This document shows, piece by piece, positions 45,016-56,756 of a stretch of DNA of 64,000 bases. A program made the translations under genes and the position numbers. Position 1 is the first letter of the stretch. Each line of letters starts with the position of its first letter. Origin of the DNA: Phlyctochytrium arcticum (Eukaryota > Chytridiomycota > Chytridiomycetes > Chytridiales > Chytridiaceae); the NCBI GenBank assembly GCA_025602905.1, contig JAHLKI010000005.1, positions 434,001-498,000 on the forward strand, read 5' to 3'. The notes under the pieces were generated by a model. That model did no database searches. It was given only the letters and a program-made list of their open reading frames with translations, and was not told the origin of the DNA.

Positions 45016-47404
45016 TTATCCTCGTCGACCAGATCCGGGGCCGGGTGACCTTGATGGAGGAGGTTGTTCTGCTTTGCTCGCGGAATGTCTCCACTCTGGT
45101 GGTGGCGGCCAGTTGTCTAAGTTATCGTGAGAAACAGAAGGGCGACGCACGCGCTCATTGGGGGCGTAGTTCATCGGATGCATATCGCCAACCCAAGCAT
45201 TGTACGCTGAGCTACTTTCATGGATCGCCGGTGCTTGGATCGCCGCTGATGACCGATTATACTCCGGGTTAGGGGCGCCTAGTAAGGGGACATTGCCGAA
45301 AAAACCCACGGGAGTCTGTTGTGAGGTTGCGTGTCGCCCGTCAGCCTTGGAATTCGGTGAAAATCCTGGTCTCGGTAGTGACGCTCCAGCATGCATGTGC
45401 GGGACGGTGGAAGATCGCGACCGTTTGCCCGCAGATGGTAACATCAAGTTGGCTTGATATTCTTGCGTATTCCCCTTGCCCAGGGATAAGCGTCTATCGT
45501 GCTGCTCCAGATTCTCTCTGAAATCCGCCTTGTTGCTTCGTACGTCCAGTCTGCGACTAATGCCAAATCCGTCTGCCCATCCTCCATCTTGCAAGTCTAA
45601 CGTCGTCAAAGGATCAACTGATTGAGTGGGTTTTAGAAGTGCCGACGGGGGCGGCAAGTTCCCTGGGGCCGTACTTGCTTCGCGCTGCATAGGTTGTCCT
45701 CGGTCCAGAAATGAAGCTTCACCTGAAGTCGAAGCAGATAATTGTTTCGAGGACAAGGCATCCATATCGTGGTGAGCATCAGCATCAGCAGGGGCAACGG
45801 GCCAAGTGTACGATGTATAAATGGGCGTTGTATTGTTCGTTACGGAAAGATCATCGGAAAGCAGACTATTTGCGGAGGCAGGCTCCTCTTTAAACTTATA
45901 GCCTGACAAATGGATACACTGCACGGTTCCATGCTCGCTTCTGATATGTAGGTCATATCGAGATTGCCACTCCTACGCAATAGACAGTAAACCCGACCGA
46001 AAGTTGCTAATGAGCTAAACGACGACAGTACCTCCTGGGTTGTTGGTGGAATCGTCAAGCGCGAGTCAGAGGGAACGTGCACCGCAAGAAGCCTCCTCTC
46101 GTGGAGTTTCGGCAAATCCTGAATGTCTTTACGTGCGACAAATAACAACCTGTCACAGAATATTAGTAATGTTGTGACCATGCGTCCTTTACTTTGAACA
46201 ACCGTCTGGTTTGATCTTTCGACATAATGGAATCGTGAGTATTATCGACCTCAGCCCGAATTTGCCGCAAATCTTTAAGCTGTTTTTCGAGCGCATCGTT
46301 TTCATCTTTAAGTGATGTCACCTGCTGCTCCGAATTTTTGTCATTTAGGTACATGTCGTCTCCCCTACAAAAAGGCTTGAATATCTACCACACGAATCGC
46401 AGGAAATCATGAACAGAACGTACTTCCAGCGGATATGGTTTTTGGTTGTTTTCTCGATGAGATTGATCCCCTCCAAAACATTGGTAATGTCATAAATTCG
46501 GCGTTTCTGCACATTGAGTTGTGCTGCAGCTTGGTTGAGGTCTAGAACTCCATCTCGAGATACACGAAGTACGCTAATGAATTTCTTTGTCAACAAGCCC
46601 AGAGAGCTGTCAAATCGGCCCGGCGTTGCTAAAAATGCACGGAATTAGCAACAGGTCAGAAATCCCACCTATGTGCGTCTCCTTACAATCAGTGACCTCA
46701 GCAGCGGGTTTAACGTCCTGAGGGGCTTTTCTTTTGTTAGTCTTTGGAGTCTTAGATCCCTTCTCGACCTTGGGTATTCCCTGGTATGGCTGTTGCTGAT
46801 CTGCATAGTCCGCATTATGGCCTGAGCTCGCGGTTCGATGTGGTTTCCGCGGAGGAATCGTCAGTGGTTGATGATATGCCATTTGAGCTCGATTATAGTA
46901 TGGCTGAGGCACTGGGTATTGTGTTTGTGAAATCATATGTGGTTGCCGTTGGGTATCCAAAGCTGGGAATTGCATATATTGATTGTATCTTGATGGTTCC
47001 ATGGGCTGATGAAAATAATGTGGATGTGCTCTCGCTTGAGCGGGTATCGGGTATTGAGTAGCTCCAGTGCCCAAAGGCATTTGAATATCGAGAAGATCTC
47101 GATGTTGCTGGAAAACATTTAGGGGCCGATAATTCATTTGCCAAAGTTTCGGCATACCTTTGTGGTGGTATCACCATAAACATGACCTTCATTTGCGATA
47201 TAGCCTGAAAGAAGCGACAGATAGACCATGATTAGCGACGCTATTGGTCATTGATGCACAGTGAATATGGAGCTTGCAAACGATCTCTGAGCCCAACTCC
47301 GCGTCCCAAGATCAACCTGTCGAGGTGTGACATTTCCGTTGCTTACCTTGCTGTGGGGTCTGAGAAGACCCGTAGCCGCTGTTCGGGTTCTGAAAGGGGA
47401 GCAT
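45016..47404 (-). CDS. E2F-family transcription factor
   Basis: Seven exons (minus 47404-47347, 47204-47158, 47107-46687, 46628-46424, 46364-46203, 46149-46032, 45972-45016) give 655 aa. The winged-helix DNA-binding domain (about 178-244) has the E2F recognition helix [19 protein letters not shown] and ends [10 protein letters not shown], of E2F rather than DP type. A leucine-zipper-like coiled coil follows ([19 protein letters not shown]), then a marked-box-like segment ([47 protein letters not shown]). The N-terminus is Tyr/Gln/Pro-rich and the C-terminus disordered; I see no clear Rb-binding motif. E2F is an ancestral G1/S regulator kept in early-diverging fungi and lost in Dikarya, which use SBF/MBF. 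The exon 5/6 junction uses a weak GTTGTT donor chosen to keep the marked box. Confidence 0.9.
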
Positions 47405-47589
47405 TTCGTTGTTGAAGGTGCCTGTTTGGAGTTGTGCGGAGGTAGTGTATTTCAGGATCGAAAGTTAAGCCAGCGGCGTCCGCAACGCTAGTGTGTAATG
47501 AAAGTCCTTAGTTTGTGAGCAATGACTGCATTGCGCTGAAAAGTGGCTGCTCGGCAGGTACGCCGGCGACGGTTGCGGTGAGAAGACCG

Positions 47590-47603
47590 CCTACTCGAGT
47601 AGG
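47590..47603. promoter_or_regulatory. TACTCGAGTA palindrome extended to 14 bp, E2F upstream copy 1
   Basis: CCTACTCGAGTAGG, a perfect 14-bp palindrome, 186 bp upstream of the E2F start codon. Confidence 0.6.
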
Positions 47604-47757
47604 TGCTGGCAAAAAGAACAGGATTGAGGACGCTGATGACCTCGGCTGTGAACGCAAAAGTAAGACTTTCTCGCTGCGGCGGTAAATCTGAGACAACAGT
47701 AGCTAGGGTTTGCACATTCACTCAGCCGATGGTAGCAGATGTTATTTTTTGTATCGA

Positions 47758-47767
47758 TACTCGAGTA
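47758..47767. promoter_or_regulatory. TACTCGAGTA palindrome, E2F upstream copy 2
   Basis: Identical 10-bp core, 354 bp upstream of the E2F start codon. Confidence 0.6.
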
Positions 47768-48175
47768 GATAGGTGGCTGCTGCGGTATAAGGGATCGAAA
47801 AACTCGACTGACAGCTGGCGCCTATCGCTCGGAACCCGTATCCGGAGTCCGATGGGCTGCCAGCTGGAGACTAAAAAAAACCCTTAAAACCGACGCATGT
47901 GTACCATGCATGGTAGCCGTGCGTTAGCAAATTCACCGTTGACTCGTATGTGAGCTGTTGCGTCGTTGTGCCCTCCTGGTGGATCTCGAGGACACTATTG
48001 TCCCCCGGAAGGACAAGCCGAGTCGCATCATTCACGCTGCATGATGCCTGCATGCGCATCTGCGACTCTTTCTACAAACGACAACTATTAGAAATCATAC
48101 TTGCAGGTCCGTCCTGTAAGCTCCAATTACAACTCCGTTGACCGGAAACATTTGGAACGCAAAAGCCGACCAATG

Positions 48176-48185
48176 TACTCGAGTA
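48176..48185. promoter_or_regulatory. TACTCGAGTA palindrome, E2F upstream copy 3
   Basis: Identical 10-bp core, 772 bp upstream of the E2F start codon. Confidence 0.6.
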
Positions 48186-48963
48186 GAGTGGGCTCCGGAT
48201 CTGAGTTTGAATAATGATGAAGGGAGCGTTTGACGGAAGACATTATTCACGTTGGAAATACTGTTCTTTTGATGTTTCGCTGTGCCTTCTATACCCGAAT
48301 AGCAATCCTCTAGCAATCCAAAGGGAAGATGTCTATGATTTTTGAAGCGTCCATGTTTCGATGGTCCTCTGAAAAATGTAACTGGTTGCAGTGCCCCAGC
48401 TCTGGAAGCGGCCTTTGACCACGGTTATAGCGGCAAGCGCTGCTCGTGCTGTTTCGATGTCCGAAACATGCGAGAACGGTTGGAGAGCTGAATCACGGGT
48501 TGTGACCCCACCACTCGCACAAGCGCCATGACCCTTGGGTCGGAATGCTGCGGAATGTCCATCTCATCCCTGGATAACCGGGGATAACCTTGCTTCCAGC
48601 ATCAAGGCGAGCTCAAGTGCTGAAAGCCTGCCTTGGGTGATGCGTATATCATCTTCAACATACATCTTCTCTTCGATTGATTCAGACTTTTCATCCTCAT
48701 CAAGTGACTGAAAGTCTCAACCCTCTTTCAGGCTCTGTTCGTCTCATATTCCACCAGAACACGAGAAAATCGCAGCCAAGTTAGCCAACTAAGACTGAGA
48801 TCGATCTATGCGGTCCATCTGTTAGATCTCTTGCTGCACGATCAATAATCAAGATTTTAGGATGAACTCAAGGTGCTCTATGTGTGATACTTGGACCACT
48901 TCTTCGTCCTTTTTGATCCAGGTTTTTCGAAGTTGCAAATGAAAGTGTCAAAAACCGGCGCGA

Positions 48964-48986
48964 ACGCGTTTCGCGCGCGCGGGAAA
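48964..48986. promoter_or_regulatory. Composite MluI box and inverted E2F site pair
   Basis: ACGCGT (48964-48969) overlaps TTTCGCGC (48969-48976), which abuts GCGCGGGAAA (48977-48986); read on the minus strand the latter begins TTTCCCGC. Both octamers fit the E2F consensus TTTSSCGC. The element ends 215 bp before the ATG of the MT-A70 gene. Confidence 0.6.
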
Positions 48987-49201
48987 TGCTGACATAAGCG
49001 GTGCTGCAATTCGTCCGACAAGATCGGACTTGCATTGCCTGTCATCAATGAACTCCGTCGGAAAATATTACGACCTTACTCAGGATACCTTTGTTCGAAA
49101 AAGAGACTACCACATTTATACCGGAAATTCATGAGAAAGAGCCATCGGGTCAGGTACCAGAGGGAACACTTACCTTAAAAGAAGTTTTATAAAAAACAAA
49201 A

Positions 49202-51087
49202 ATGTCAACTCGCAAAAGTGGTCGAAAACGAAAGAGCCAAGCAGCCGACATAAGGTATACAATGACAAATTACAGGCCTTGCACTTTACTGATCGAATCC
49301 TTTTGACAGCTCGTCATGGTACGTGGGGTATGCAGAAGATGGGGAGTCTGTGGAAGCTATCATGGCAAAGTTCAACGAGCTCGAGCGAATGCAAGAAGAG
49401 TTGGCAGCTACAGATCCTTCTATTGCCTGCGGATCCAAGGATACACCTTCTGTTCAGGTTTCGGGGACAGCTATGGCTTCTACGGGTAACACCCTGAGCG
49501 AAGATGCGGAACTTGCGAGAGTTTTGGCAATGCAAGAGGTTCAGTGCCATGCAGAATAAACAAAAGGCGTCTTGGCTGATAAATGTCCATAGAACCCCGT
49601 GAATGGCTCAGTCTCAACATTCACACAAGCACAACTGGAGGAGCTTTTCAAACGCACGTCAGGTTTCACGGTTAAACAAGCTGCATTGGACGTCGACATT
49701 GACGACATTGATGATTTGGAATTATGGAGACTGGAGATGCAAGGCTACGATGGCGCTGAATGGGCAGACGAAGAAGAGTGAGCAGAGATTATTTTGTTAG
49801 TCTGCAGCGAACTTGCTCACTAAATCTTTAGCGATAACCTGTACCTTGCGACCGATGATATATGGGATGACGAGTTTGGGCCACCACGACCCACTCGCCG
49901 GGCAGACCGCATTCCTCGCGTGAAGTCCGGCGACCGACGATCAAGATTGGACCGAGCAAGCATAATAGCCAAGTATAAAGTCATGCAGATTCAAATGCAG
50001 GATCGAAACGGAAACTTTTTCGTCATGAAGAAGCGCGTATGGTATGTGACGCAGCCCAATGGCCTTGAAAAACTCTAATGCGGATTGCCAGTACTGTGGA
50101 TCCGCTTCTACCTACTTATATCCGGATACCGCCCGTTCCCGTTTCGCGATCCTGGGTGAAGATTATCAAGCCTTTTGCGACGCTCACCAAGCGAGTCGAG
50201 GGCTGCCGGTAGGTTAAATAGGCACATTTAATGGTTTCACAACTGATGACATACTTCTGTCCAGATATTTTGAGACGCCAGTCATGGAGTACAATTTGAA
50301 ATCTCTTGGCGACCGCTTCCAGGTCATTCATATGGATCCACCACTCCTTCTACCTGGTGAATCGCCAACCCCAAACAAGATATCTGTGGCGGATTTGGTA
50401 ACTTTGCACACATTCTGATACTTGTTTAAAGGAAAAATAACATTCGATTTAGGGTTCTCTCGACATTCCGTCCATCCTTCCAGTCGGATTTTTGTTTATT
50501 TGGGTGGAGAAGGAGTTGATACCGCAAATTCTCAAAATCACGCAGAAGTGGGGATTTCGCTATGTCGAGAATTTTGCTTGGATCAAACGCGAATGCAACA
50601 ACCGGATAGCCCAACAAGCATCCCAATATTTCAACAAGAGTAAAACAACATGCTTGATCTTTCGGAAAGAGCGCAAGGTAAGCGTCGTCGACTATGGCTT
50701 CATTTTACCATCTAATTGGATGGTGTAGGACGGTGATGTAGAAATGAGGCATCAACGCAGTCCAGATTGTGAATTCGACTTTCTTAAACCCAAGCTGCCA
50801 GGTATGATTCCCGGAGTCCCTCTCAGAGATAAGAATTAACTTTAGATGAGTAGGGCAATTGACGGAGGAAAAACCTGAATTCATTTACGATGTGATAGAA
50901 ACACTGTTACCTCAGGCAGTGTACCGGACTGGTAATACGGAGGGGGACCGGATGCTGGATCTGTACGTTTATTTGGCGATCAACCCATGATGTTGCTTTC
51001 CTAACTCAATCTGACAGATGGGGCAAGCCGCGCAAGAAGAGGAAGGGTTGGACTATTCTTGTCGAACCAACAGAGGCACACTCGTGA
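49202..51087 (+). CDS. MT-A70-family adenine methyltransferase with DPPL in place of DPPW
   Basis: Ten exons (49202-49254, 49310-49538, 49593-49777, 49832-50041, 50092-50208, 50265-50397, 50453-50677, 50729-50801, 50854-50962, 51018-51087) give 467 aa. The N-terminus is basic (STRKSGRKRKSQ), like a nuclear localisation signal, then acidic and helical. The catalytic-type domain shows RFQVIHMDPPLLLPGE, FLFIWVEKELIPQILKITQ, WGFRYVENFAWIKRE, CLIFRK and a distal RTGNTEGDRMLDLWGKP block, all in MT-A70 order. Active members (METTL3, METTL4, ciliate MTA1) carry DPPW; METTL14 carries EPPL. Here it is DPPL, so this may be a partner subunit rather than the catalyst, or a weak enzyme. Early-diverging fungi are known for abundant DNA 6mA; whether the target is DNA or RNA cannot be decided here. 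Confidence 0.85.
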
Positions 51088-51201
51088 CCCACGAGTGCCC
51101 ACGGCCGAAGCCAATGTATTTATCTTTGAGACAGTGACTAAAAAGACCAAACTGTATCTATGTACAAATTAAATAATAATAAGGTGGGCGGAAAAGTACA
51201 T

Positions 51202-53235
<2,034 letters not shown>

Positions 53236-54540
53236 TTATGATGTCAAAAACCCGGAAGGAACCGGCGAAAGAATCTTGGAGGCTCGGAAGAGACCGGTCC
53301 CAACGACGAACACCAATGTTAAATTGTCAAGCTGAGCGTACGCCTTGGCCAGAGGAATTGCTTGTTCAATGGTTCCCTGGCGGGCTCCGCCATTTAGTAT
53401 TGTCTCGTATGGGCGACTCTGACCCAGAGTTGTTGAGCGATTGTCTCGGACAAAACTGAACACATTGTGAAAATGTTGCTCAATAAGCTCGGTATACGCA
53501 GTATCGGGAAATGTTGCTGGAGGACTTGTGCTGATTACTCGAGCATTGAAAGTGTCAATGACATTCGTTTCGAGACTCACAAATAGCATTTCTTCATCCT
53601 GGCATGGTTCATAGAGCCTGTAGTAGCCGCCTTGCTGTACACTAATAAGGGACTCGTAGCAACAGGCTGAGCAGAATGCGTTCAGTCCATTCATCTGCCA
53701 AGTTTTCCTCGCAGCGCGTGCGGACTCTGACACTGCGACAGTTCATTCAGTCTCCCTCTCAACTAGGGTACCATCAGCGTCCAGTTGGTCGAGACATCAA
53801 ACAATCTTGCTGAACAAGCTAGAGTTGCGCAGATCTTCTTGTAGGCGACTAGCTGGAGTGATAGGTTGACTGCAAGTTCCAATGTACCGAAGGTACACCT
53901 CCTGCTTGTTGGTGGAAGTAGAGGCGAGCCAGCGAAATGTTGTTGGCCTTCAGGTAATCAATTTTACTGAAGCTCGACGAAATCATTATGAGATGCTCAA
54001 CGCATTGTCGAGCTGGGGCATGGTTGCTTCTTTGAACGTTTGGGCCGACCAGTACTCCCATAATTCGTTGTCAAATTCGTGTTCTCCCAAGTTCCGCTGG
54101 AGCAGCGCCCTGGTTTCAACGTCAAAGTCGCTCGCCTAAAAAGACCGAGGTATAAGAAAGCCGCAAAGTGCTGGCTGTGTCGAACTGCGACGTACCCTTT
54201 GCTGGTCATGGGAGGTCCTCATGGCGCGGGACGGCATTCTCAAACAACAATTGTAGGTAGGTAGTGGCAGAAGTATAGACCCAAGAGTTCGGGCCGAGAC
54301 TCCAGCTCCCTTGCGACAAGAATCCCAGACAAATTGCCAAACATGTGATCCGGTAAGGAGTTGCACGATGGTACGTGCAATAGCATTCCGCTTCACAGGC
54401 AGTTGAGCTTTCTCGAAATCGTCTTCCACAGGGTTGACGAGGCTGCGCAATGCGCGAGGCTCATGACGAACAGTCCCATTCCCGAGTTCGTAGACGGTGG
54501 GCATGGAGGTCTGTCCAGTCAATCCGACCAGATCAAACAT
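53236..54540 (-). CDS. Uncharacterised multi-exon gene (exons incomplete, possibly decayed)
   Basis: Protein-like segments in order on the minus strand: an ATG-started exon 54540-54196 (MFDLVGLTGQTSMPTVYELG, then KRNAIARTIVQLL), a clean junction to 54135-54002 (ASDFDVETRALLQRNLGEHE), a piece KIDYLKANNISLARLYFHQ near 53966-53900, a shifted frame with EVYLRYIGTCSQPITPASRL near 53890-53810, and a long open exon 53733-53236 (TWQMNGLNAFCSACCYES to VGTGLFRASKIL). The YLRYIGTC..RLQEDL part faintly recalls a GIY-YIG start, but I would not assign it. One proposed intron is only 35 nt and one frame change is unexplained, so the gene may be a pseudogene or contain a splice I missed. A further open segment at 54934-54623 may be its 5' part. 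Confidence 0.4.
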
Positions 54541-55339
54541 GTACGGAACGATGCTGGGCAGTCCGATGCTAATAGTATGCGGTGATCAATCTAAACAAGT
54601 CCAACGTGAGCATGGATACGCGTCAGGTGCTCGAAGCACCAATCATCTGGGAAAGGTGATCAAACAATTTTTGCTCGGCCGCTAAGTGGTCCGCTGTCGC
54701 CGATATTTCAGCTATTCGGGACGCAGACAGAAGTGAGGACGACGACAAGACACTCTGATGCTCTCCAATTCTCTGAGGCATCAAATCAACGATATGCCTC
54801 CAAAGAGGACTATAGCAAACAAATGTAAGCAAGTGTACTATGAGGCTCCGCGACAATGTATCCTTACTTTTGGCACCAGACCGTCGTGGAGATATCCAAG
54901 GTCTTGTAGCTTTATTTTCCATCGCGACCGCCAAACTATGGCGCTAATAGTAGCTACCAAACTTCTGCCGCTGGAAGCCGCCGCAGGTTCTAGCCAAGAG
55001 CATACGCTGAGCTTCTTGATGCTCGTGTCTGAAAATATTCATCGGAGCCACACTGCGGAGCCAGTTTTCCAATTTGCGGGGAATAAATTTCAAGGATAAG
55101 ATTGGGACGGCATTTCATATTCCGGTCGATCCAGTGCAGAGATTATTGACTGTCATTGGTGTACGTCTGAGATTGACATCTCAGATCTGGTTTCTTGACG
55201 CGTGATGGTGAGATCGAAACAGCGGCGAAACTTGCGCGAAACCAATTTCTGAACCCATTTAGTAGAGCGGCGCAGCCATGGAGTTCCCCCCAGGTCGGAG
55301 TCGCACTTCTGTCGTTTGTTGCCGATCTGCAAGGAACCA
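54541..55339. other. Region upstream of WDR83, partly coding-like on the minus strand
   Basis: A minus-strand open stretch at 54934-54623 (SPLWRHIVDLMPQRIGEHQ, then IAEISATADHLAAEQKLFD) and another near 55080-54950 (PRKLENWLRSVAPMNIFRHE) look protein-like but do not join cleanly to each other or to the next segment. No ATG-started gene could be built. The WDR83 promoter must lie in the last part. Confidence 0.35.
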
Positions 55340-56559
55340 ATGAGCAGCGACGCCTCACTATTACCAGCTCAGAACTCACATACACTCTCAGCACACGCAG
55401 GGCCGGTTCACTCTGTGCGATACAATCATGATGGGAACTACCTCCTGACGGCGGGATCCGACCGGACCGTGCGTTTGTGGAATCCAGAGAGCGGGTTGTG
55501 TATCAAGACTTACGAGGGCCACGGCAAAGAAGTCTACAATATATGCGTGTACGTTTAAGGATCCTTTCGTTATATCCCATTCACCATCATAATCAGCCAA
55601 ACAGTCCCCCAGCAGCGTCAGACAACTCACGTTTTGCATCCTGCTCCGGTGACCGCTCTGTATTCGTTTGGGATGTAGGCACTGGCCGCCCAACTCGTCG
55701 ATTCACGGGCCACCATCAACGTGTCAATGCAATTGCATTCAACGCAGAGGCAACGGTCATTGTGAGTGGCAGCTACGATGCAACAGTACGGTGTTGGGAT
55801 TGCCGGTTGGTACCACTTTGTTTGTTTATACTCGCTGAGATCTTATTCTTCACGACAACCAGAGCAAATTCGCGGCTGCCCATCCAAGTACTTGACCATG
55901 CCAAAGATTCCGTCGAATCTGTCCAGATTCTGGGCTCCTATATTCTCACTGGGTAAGGCTATGGACAGCACGACTGTGTAACTGCATACTCAGCGGTCTC
56001 TAACTATCATTAGATCCGTCGATGGGTACATTCGAACGTATGATATCCGCATGGGAGATGTGACATCTGACAAAGTTGGCCGTAAGTTTGACATTGGCTG
56101 CGCTGATCGTTAAATAGGTTGCTGATATTAGACTACTCTAGACCCCGTCAGCTCTGCAGTGTACTCGGGGGATGAAAATTGCGTCTTGGCCACTTGTTTG
56201 GACGACACACTACGGCTTTTTGACAAGGATAATGGCGAGCTCCTGAATGAGTATGTTTTCACCCAACACCCTTGCGGGGCGCATCATCTAACCGGTTTTA
56301 TAGGTATAAAGGTCACAAGAATAATTCATACCGTCTCATCTCTACACTCTCATACACGGATGCCCATGTAGTAAGCGGCAGTGAAGACGGGAGAATTTGT
56401 ATTTGGGATTTGGTGGAAGGAGATCTTGTAAAAAGCATAGCTGCTCACGAAAGAGCGGTGACCTGCGTAGCCTATCATCCTCGCGAACATCGCATGTGTT
56501 CTGGCAGTGTGGACGGGAAGGTAAAGGTGTGGAGTAATGAGGTGCCGGAAGCAAGTTGA
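55340..56559 (+). CDS. WDR83: WD-repeat protein WDR83 (MORG1)
   Basis: Six exons (55340-55548, 55605-55805, 55863-55952, 56014-56081, 56142-56250, 56304-56559) give 310 aa, the length of WDR83. The whole protein is a seven-bladed beta-propeller; WD units read TAGSDRTVRLWN, SCSGDRSVFVWDV, VSGSYDATVRCWD, SVDGYIRTYDIR, TCLDDTLRLFD, VSGSEDGRICIWD, CSGSVDGKVKVW. The order and the odd third/fourth units (VLDHAKDSVESVQ, RTYDIRMG) match WDR83, a scaffold reported in MAPK signalling and in spliceosome C complexes. Starts with a short unstructured MSSDASLLPAQ. No anomalies. Confidence 0.93.
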
Positions 56560-56756
56560 ATCCAGCAGTGGCTCGTTTTGCGTCTTATTGTAAATATTTG
56601 TTTTCATTTTCATAATTTAATTCTTTGGCGAAGTGCGGGAGGTTCTTGTAAGCGACTTGCATTCAGTTCCAATGCCTTGTCTCGTGCCCATATCTTATTA
56701 TTGTATGGGTTGAAATAATTACAAAAAGTCGCCTCAGATTGGATCAGCTTCGTAGA

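Larger units (their letters stand above)
47405..49201. other. Divergent intergenic region, 1.8 kb, E2F / MT-A70
   Basis: Holds the promoters of the E2F gene (minus) and the MT-A70 gene (plus). Three perfect TACTCGAGTA palindromes lie on the E2F side, and a composite MluI-box/E2F element lies on the MT-A70 side. No credible gene was found inside. Confidence 0.6.

Noticed and set aside
46160..46200. Stronger-looking GTAAAG donor in E2F exon 5
   Set aside because: It cannot be joined in frame to the [12 protein letters not shown] segment of the marked box. The weaker GTTGTT donor can.
50335..50346. Idea that DPPL proves the methyltransferase is dead
   Set aside because: The first Asp-Pro-Pro is intact and the rest of the fold is kept. 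Only biochemistry or phylogeny can decide, so I report it as uncertain.
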